Below, piece by piece: positions 21,226 through 24,436 of a stretch of DNA of 24,436 nucleotides (position 1 is its first letter; each line of letters opens with the position of its first letter). The notes under the pieces were generated by a model, which did no database searches, had not been told where the DNA came from, and saw nothing but the letters and a program-made list of their open reading frames with translations. Origin of the DNA: Peptococcaceae bacterium (GTDB taxonomy: Bacteria > Bacillota > Dehalobacteriia > UBA7702); assembly GCA_019415505.1 (NCBI GenBank), contig DXZC01000009.1, positions 1-24,436 on the forward strand, read 5' to 3'. The position numbers and the translations under genes were made by a program.

Positions 21226-22983
21226 TTAGAATAGACCGTGTACCTTACCTGTATCAGTATCCACATCCACCTTCATATAGGCAGGTCTGGAGCTGGTTCC
21301 GGGCATCAGGGAAATAGCGCCGGCCATGGGACACAGGAATTTAGCGCCGCCATAGACCAAAACATCGCGGATTGGCAACTTCCAGCCTTTAGGCGCACCC
21401 TTCAAGGTGGGATCGTGGGTTAAGCTTAAATGGGTTTTTACCATCATTGTAGCGAAATCCTTATATTGGGGATCCGCTTCAAATTTCTTGGCTTTTTCTG
21501 TAGCCAATTCAGACCATTCCACACCGTCAGCGCCGTATACTTCTCTGGCAATTAAATCTACCCGCTGGCGGAGGGGCATTTCCATATCATAGAGGAACTT
21601 GAGATCCACAGGATCTTTACAAGCGTCAATAACAGCATCAGCCAGTTCCAAAGCGCCGTCGCCACCGTAACGCCAATGTTCAGATTTAGCGCAACGTACG
21701 CCTATTTCATCGCAGGCATGGCGGATCAGGTTAATTTCAGCATCAGTATCAGTGTAGAAGCTATTGATGCAAACAACAGGATTGATACCGGATTTTTTAA
21801 TGGTGCTGATGTGGTGAAGCAGATTACAAAGACCTTTTTCCAGCAATTCAAGGTTTTCCTTTGTATATTCTTCAGGCAGAGGACGACCGGGAACCACAGT
21901 GGGGCCACCGCCATGCATCTTTAAAGCGCGAACCGTGCAAACCAGAACTGATACATTGGGAGTAAGGCCGGAAATACGGGATTTCACATTCCAGAACTTT
22001 TCAAAGCCGATATCAGCGGCAAAACCGCTTTCAGTTACATGATAATCAAAGAGCTTCAAGGACATACGGTCCCCAATGATGGAGGACTGGCCTATCGCGA
22101 TGTTAGCAAAGGGGCCGGCATGAACCAAGCAGGGTTGCATTTCTGTAGTATAGCACAGAGTGGGATTGATGGTGTTGCGCATCCAGGCTGTCATAGCGCC
22201 GTCTACCTGTAAGTCGGCAGTGGTGACAGGATTGCCTTGTTTATCATAGGCCACAATAATCTTACTGATGCGTTCACGCAAATCCTTGAGGTCGCGGGCT
22301 ACGGCGATAATTGCCATTAGCTCGGAACTGACGGAAATACCAAATTTACTCTTCATTTGGAAGCCGTCCTTTTCGCCGCCCAGGCCAATTTCAATATTGC
22401 GCAGGCCCTGAGCCGCGAAGTCAATGACCCAGCCCATTTCAACTTTTTCGGGGTCAACGTCTAAACGTCTGAGCCCTCTTTCCGCCAACTGTTCATCGCT
22501 ATAGTTAGCTTCATGCTGCATGCGGGCGTTTAAAGCTACCATGGCTAAATTGTGAGCATTAGTGATATCGTTAATATCACCAGTAAGTCCCAAGGAAAAT
22601 TCCGTCATAGGAATCAACAGTGCGTTACCGCCGCCGGCAGCAGTACCCTTAATATTCATTGTGGGACCGCCAGAAGGCTGCCGCAAGCAACCGCCAACAT
22701 TTACGCCACGTTTTCCTAAGCCTTCTATAAGACCTAAAGAAGTAGTGGATTTACCTTCACCCAAGGGGGTGGGGGTAATAGCTGTAACTTCAATAAACTT
22801 ACCATCCGGACGATCCTTTAGACGTTCCATTATTTTAATGGTGTTCAACTTAGGCGTACGGCCATAGGGTATGATTTCATCTGGGAGTAAACCCATTTTA
22901 TCCCTAAATTCATCAACTGACGGTAAATTTCTCTCCGCTTCTTCAGCAATCTGCCAATCTTTCATTACTGTAGGATCTAACAT
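21226..22983 (-). CDS. fhs: Formate-tetrahydrofolate ligase
   Basis: A 585-residue enzyme, slightly longer than the usual 555-560. It has the ATP-binding loop TPLGEGKSTT (72-81), the LRQPSGGPT segment, GGGNALLIPM, a WMRNTINPTL region and the family end GKVHGLF. It joins formate to THF using ATP; run backward it makes ATP from 10-formyl-THF while releasing formate. ATG 22983 has AGAGG 7 bases upstream; an earlier in-frame ATG (23004) has none. It is the first gene of the operon. The reverse direction makes sense for methylamine growth with formate export by FocA. Confidence 0.96.
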   Translation of the reverse strand: MLDPTVMKDWQIAEEAERNLPSVDEFRDKMGLLPDEIIPYGRTPKLNTIKIMERLKDRPDGKFIEVTAITPTPLGEGKSTTSLGLIEGLGKRGVNVGGCLRQPSGGPTMNIKGTAAGGGNALLIPMTEFSLGLTGDINDITNAHNLAMVALNARMQHEANYSDEQLAERGLRRLDVDPEKVEMGWVIDFAAQGLRNIEIGLGGEKDGFQMKSKFGISVSSELMAIIAVARDLKDLRERISKIIVAYDKQGNPVTTADLQVDGAMTAWMRNTINPTLCYTTEMQPCLVHAGPFANIAIGQSSIIGDRMSLKLFDYHVTESGFAADIGFEKFWNVKSRISGLTPNVSVLVCTVRALKMHGGGPTVVPGRPLPEEYTKENLELLEKGLCNLLHHISTIKKSGINPVVCINSFYTDTDAEINLIRHACDEIGVRCAKSEHWRYGGDGALELADAVIDACKDPVDLKFLYDMEMPLRQRVDLIAREVYGADGVEWSELATEKAKKFEADPQYKDFATMMVKTHLSLTHDPTLKGAPKGWKLPIRDVLVYGGAKFLCPMAGAISLMPGTSSRPAYMKVDVDTDTGKVHGLF

Positions 22984-23004
22984 AGTCTTTCCTCTCTTTC
23001 TCAC

Positions 23005-23229
23005 TTGCTCCTTAAAATTAAGCGATTTTCCATAAATCTTAGTTCTCTCTTCTTACCTTGATTTATATTTATTGTATACTTCATTTTACGCAGGGAGTTT
23101 CCTAAAGTCTAACAAGTAAAAACAATAATATCATCATAATTAAGAAAAATAATGGGTTAAAAACTATGTTTAAAATTTACCAGCCGTAGGGCTAAAAAGC
23201 CCTAATTTCATTAATCGCTGGTGATGAAA
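23005..23229 (-). promoter_or_regulatory. Leader/promoter region of the fhs-to-focA operon
   Basis: This stretch must hold the operon promoter. Candidates on the minus strand include a TATACAAT box near 23071-23078, but no good -35 pairs with it. A sigma-54-like GG-N9-GC (23090-23102) has the wrong spacing. A hairpin AGGGCT-AAAA-AGCCCT (23188-23203) is also present. None is firm. Confidence 0.35.
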
Positions 23230-23251
23230 GGCCCGGGTAATTACCCGGGCC
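23230..23251 (-). terminator. Palindromic terminator after the LysR gene
   Basis: A perfect 22-base palindrome (GGCCCGGGTAA/TTACCCGGGCC) lies about 157 bases past the LysR stop. It is followed by CTTTTT on plus and TTTC on minus. It probably separates the LysR transcript from the fhs operon. Confidence 0.8.
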
Positions 23252-23408
23252 TTTTTACTCCATATCCTACATACTATAAACCTCAACTGGGGCTTATGCC
23301 CCAAATCCACAGCGCCTTGACGAATCGCCCCAGAAATTACCAGCTAAACTAGTTAAATTAACATTTATCTAAATATCTAAGACCAATAAAGAGATAAACT
23401 ACAAATAA
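23252..23408. other. AT-rich spacer, nothing recognised
   Basis: This lies between the palindromic terminator and the LysR stop codon. No ORF or RNA gene was recognised. Confidence 0.4.
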
Positions 23409-24308
23409 TTAAATCTCCAACAGGCCCTCTCTATCAAAATCATCCAATATTTTAAGAAACACCCCCAGAGAGGGATTGGGGTTGTCGGAAAGGTAAGCCA
23501 CAGAATGTATTAGGTCAATCTTTTCATCTACCGCCAGGTAACGCAAAGCGCCATTGGGAGAATAGTCGTCATTAGGAGGTAAAAAAGTAACCCCCATACC
23601 CAACTCTATCATCAAGAGGAGGGAATCCATGTCCTTGGGGGAGTTAACAATCAGGGGCTGAAAGCCCATTGATTCACAGACAGTTAACACACTCTTGTGC
23701 ATTTGCGGGTAATCCTCCTCATTGACAAAGAGAAAGCGTTCGTCCTTAAACATCTCCACAGTAACCTTTTCCTCATTGGCCAAGGGATGATCCTTATTGA
23801 CCACTAGACAGAGGTGGCGCAAAGGATACTTCTTTATTACAATGTTGGGAATATCCATATCCTGGGGATAAGCCACAATTAAATCCAACTGGTTAGTACG
23901 CAAATACTCGCTTAGCTGGGAGAAGTTACCCCGCATAAGCACAATCTCCACCTTGGGATTACGCTCGTGAAAAAGCCGCAGTACCTTGGGTAAAAATCTT
24001 TTTTCCGTGTAGGATAAAAATCCAATACGCAGATGGCCCCGGTAATCCATAGAGGCCACAGACCCCCAAAACACAGCGTATTCATATTTCCGCATCAAGC
24101 TCTTAGCTTCTTCTAAGAAAACTTTACCGCCAGCCGTTAATTCCACCATGCGGTTATTGCGGTAAAACAGCTTAAACCCCAGCTCCTCCTCCATTTTGGA
24201 GATATGCTGGCTCATTGCTGTTTGAGAAATAAAGCATTCCTGGGCTGCCTTGGTAAAATTTAGATGCTTGGCAACACTGATAAAATATTTTAAGTACCGA
24301 ATGTCCAT
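23409..24308 (-). CDS. LysR-type transcriptional regulator
   Basis: A 299-residue LTTR. The N-terminal winged helix-turn-helix (residues 1-60) shows MDIRYLKYFISVAKHLNFTKAA, QTAMSQHISKMEEELGFKLF and LTAGGKVFL. The rest is a two-lobed effector-binding domain (RIGFLSYTEKRFLPKVLRLF onward). It binds DNA as a tetramer and answers a small co-inducer. Start ATG 24308, with AGGGAG 8 bases upstream, gives the standard N terminus; an ATG nine codons earlier has none. It lies upstream of and in the same direction as the fhs operon, so it may control it. Most LTTRs, however, are divergent from their targets, and the true target may lie beyond the window end. Confidence 0.93.
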   Translation of the reverse strand: MDIRYLKYFISVAKHLNFTKAAQECFISQTAMSQHISKMEEELGFKLFYRNNRMVELTAGGKVFLEEAKSLMRKYEYAVFWGSVASMDYRGHLRIGFLSYTEKRFLPKVLRLFHERNPKVEIVLMRGNFSQLSEYLRTNQLDLIVAYPQDMDIPNIVIKKYPLRHLCLVVNKDHPLANEEKVTVEMFKDERFLFVNEEDYPQMHKSVLTVCESMGFQPLIVNSPKDMDSLLLMIELGMGVTFLPPNDDYSPNGALRYLAVDEKIDLIHSVAYLSDNPNPSLGVFLKILDDFDREGLLEI

Positions 24309-24324
24309 GGTAATTTCTCCCTTG

Positions 24325-24342
24325 GTTCCCCTCAAGGGGAAC
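24325..24342. repeat. Hairpin/operator-like palindrome in front of the LysR gene
   Basis: GTTCCCC-TCAA-GGGGAAC has 7-bp perfect arms, 17 bases upstream of the LysR start. It could be an autoregulatory site or a 5' stem-loop. On the plus strand it is followed by TTTT. Confidence 0.45.
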
Positions 24343-24436
24343 TTTTCGTCACCCTCATCTTACCCTATTCATTACCTAAACCAATTATTAAATAACCGGT
24401 AGCCGCAAATACCAATAAAACACATCATATATATGT
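24343..24436. other. Window end, AT-rich upstream region
   Basis: No coding sequence was recognised. It probably contains the LysR promoter. Confidence 0.4.

Noticed and set aside
23090..23102. Sigma-54 promoter for the fhs operon
   Set aside because: GG and GC are separated by 9 bases, not 10, and the flanking TGG and TTGC context is absent.
1..24436. CRISPR array, rRNA or tRNA genes
   Set aside because: No regularly spaced repeats and no recognisable rRNA or tRNA structures were seen by eye.

Overview
The window looks like part of the genome of a strictly anaerobic, endospore-forming Firmicute with Wood-Ljungdahl (acetogen-type) C1 metabolism and genetically encoded pyrrolysine. Evidence: a cotJ spore-coat operon; a trimethylamine methyltransferase (mttB) with an in-frame amber codon at the pyrrolysine position; a full methyl-branch set (fhs, fchA, folD, metF); an extracytoplasmic [FeFe]-hydrogenase; strong Shine-Dalgarno sites; and very rare TAG stops. 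A relative of Sporomusa, Peptococcaceae or Dehalobacterium/Formimonas is plausible, but the genus cannot be fixed from this sequence. The first 24 bases are a Nextera (Tn5) library adapter, so the real sequence starts near position 25.

Region 1 (about 25-9000) is an amine-related, sigma-54-controlled region. It holds a small winged-helix-like protein, a DMT-type permease, two aminoglycoside/choline-kinase-fold phosphotransferases transcribed divergently, mttB with UAG at codon 328, and a two-gene operon for a PHP phosphatase and a PAS/AAA+/HTH sigma-54 activator. Three -24/-12 promoters of the form TGGYAT-N5-TTGCA precede the two kinases and mttB. A 16-bp palindrome, AAGTC-N6-GACTT, lies upstream of these promoters and also at the sigma-70-type promoter of the regulator operon. 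This outlines a regulon with its activator and probable autoregulation.

Region 2 (about 9200-12050) is the spore coat operon cotJA-cotJB-cotJC behind a mother-cell-sigma-like promoter. cotJC is cut after about 62 codons by an element carrying a large serine recombinase and a small partner ORF. The junction has a palindromic core (GATATA-GG-TATATC), and the last 11-12 recombinase codons are antisense cotJC DNA. The 3' two thirds of cotJC is not in the window.

Region 3 (about 12017-23004) is one apparent 11-gene operon on the minus strand: fhs, fchA, folD, metF (fused MetF-MetV type), a TatA/B-like gene, a Tat-signal [FeFe]-hydrogenase with a lipobox, a four-cluster ferredoxin subunit with a C-terminal membrane anchor, a HybB/NrfD membrane subunit, tatA, tatC and a formate channel (focA), ending at a strong terminator. 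It combines the reversible methyl-THF/formate branch, a membrane hydrogenase facing outward with its own Tat translocon, and formate export. Methyl groups from methylamines could be oxidised to formate with ATP gain at Fhs, or formate could be used in the acetogenic direction. A LysR regulator sits upstream at 23409-24308.
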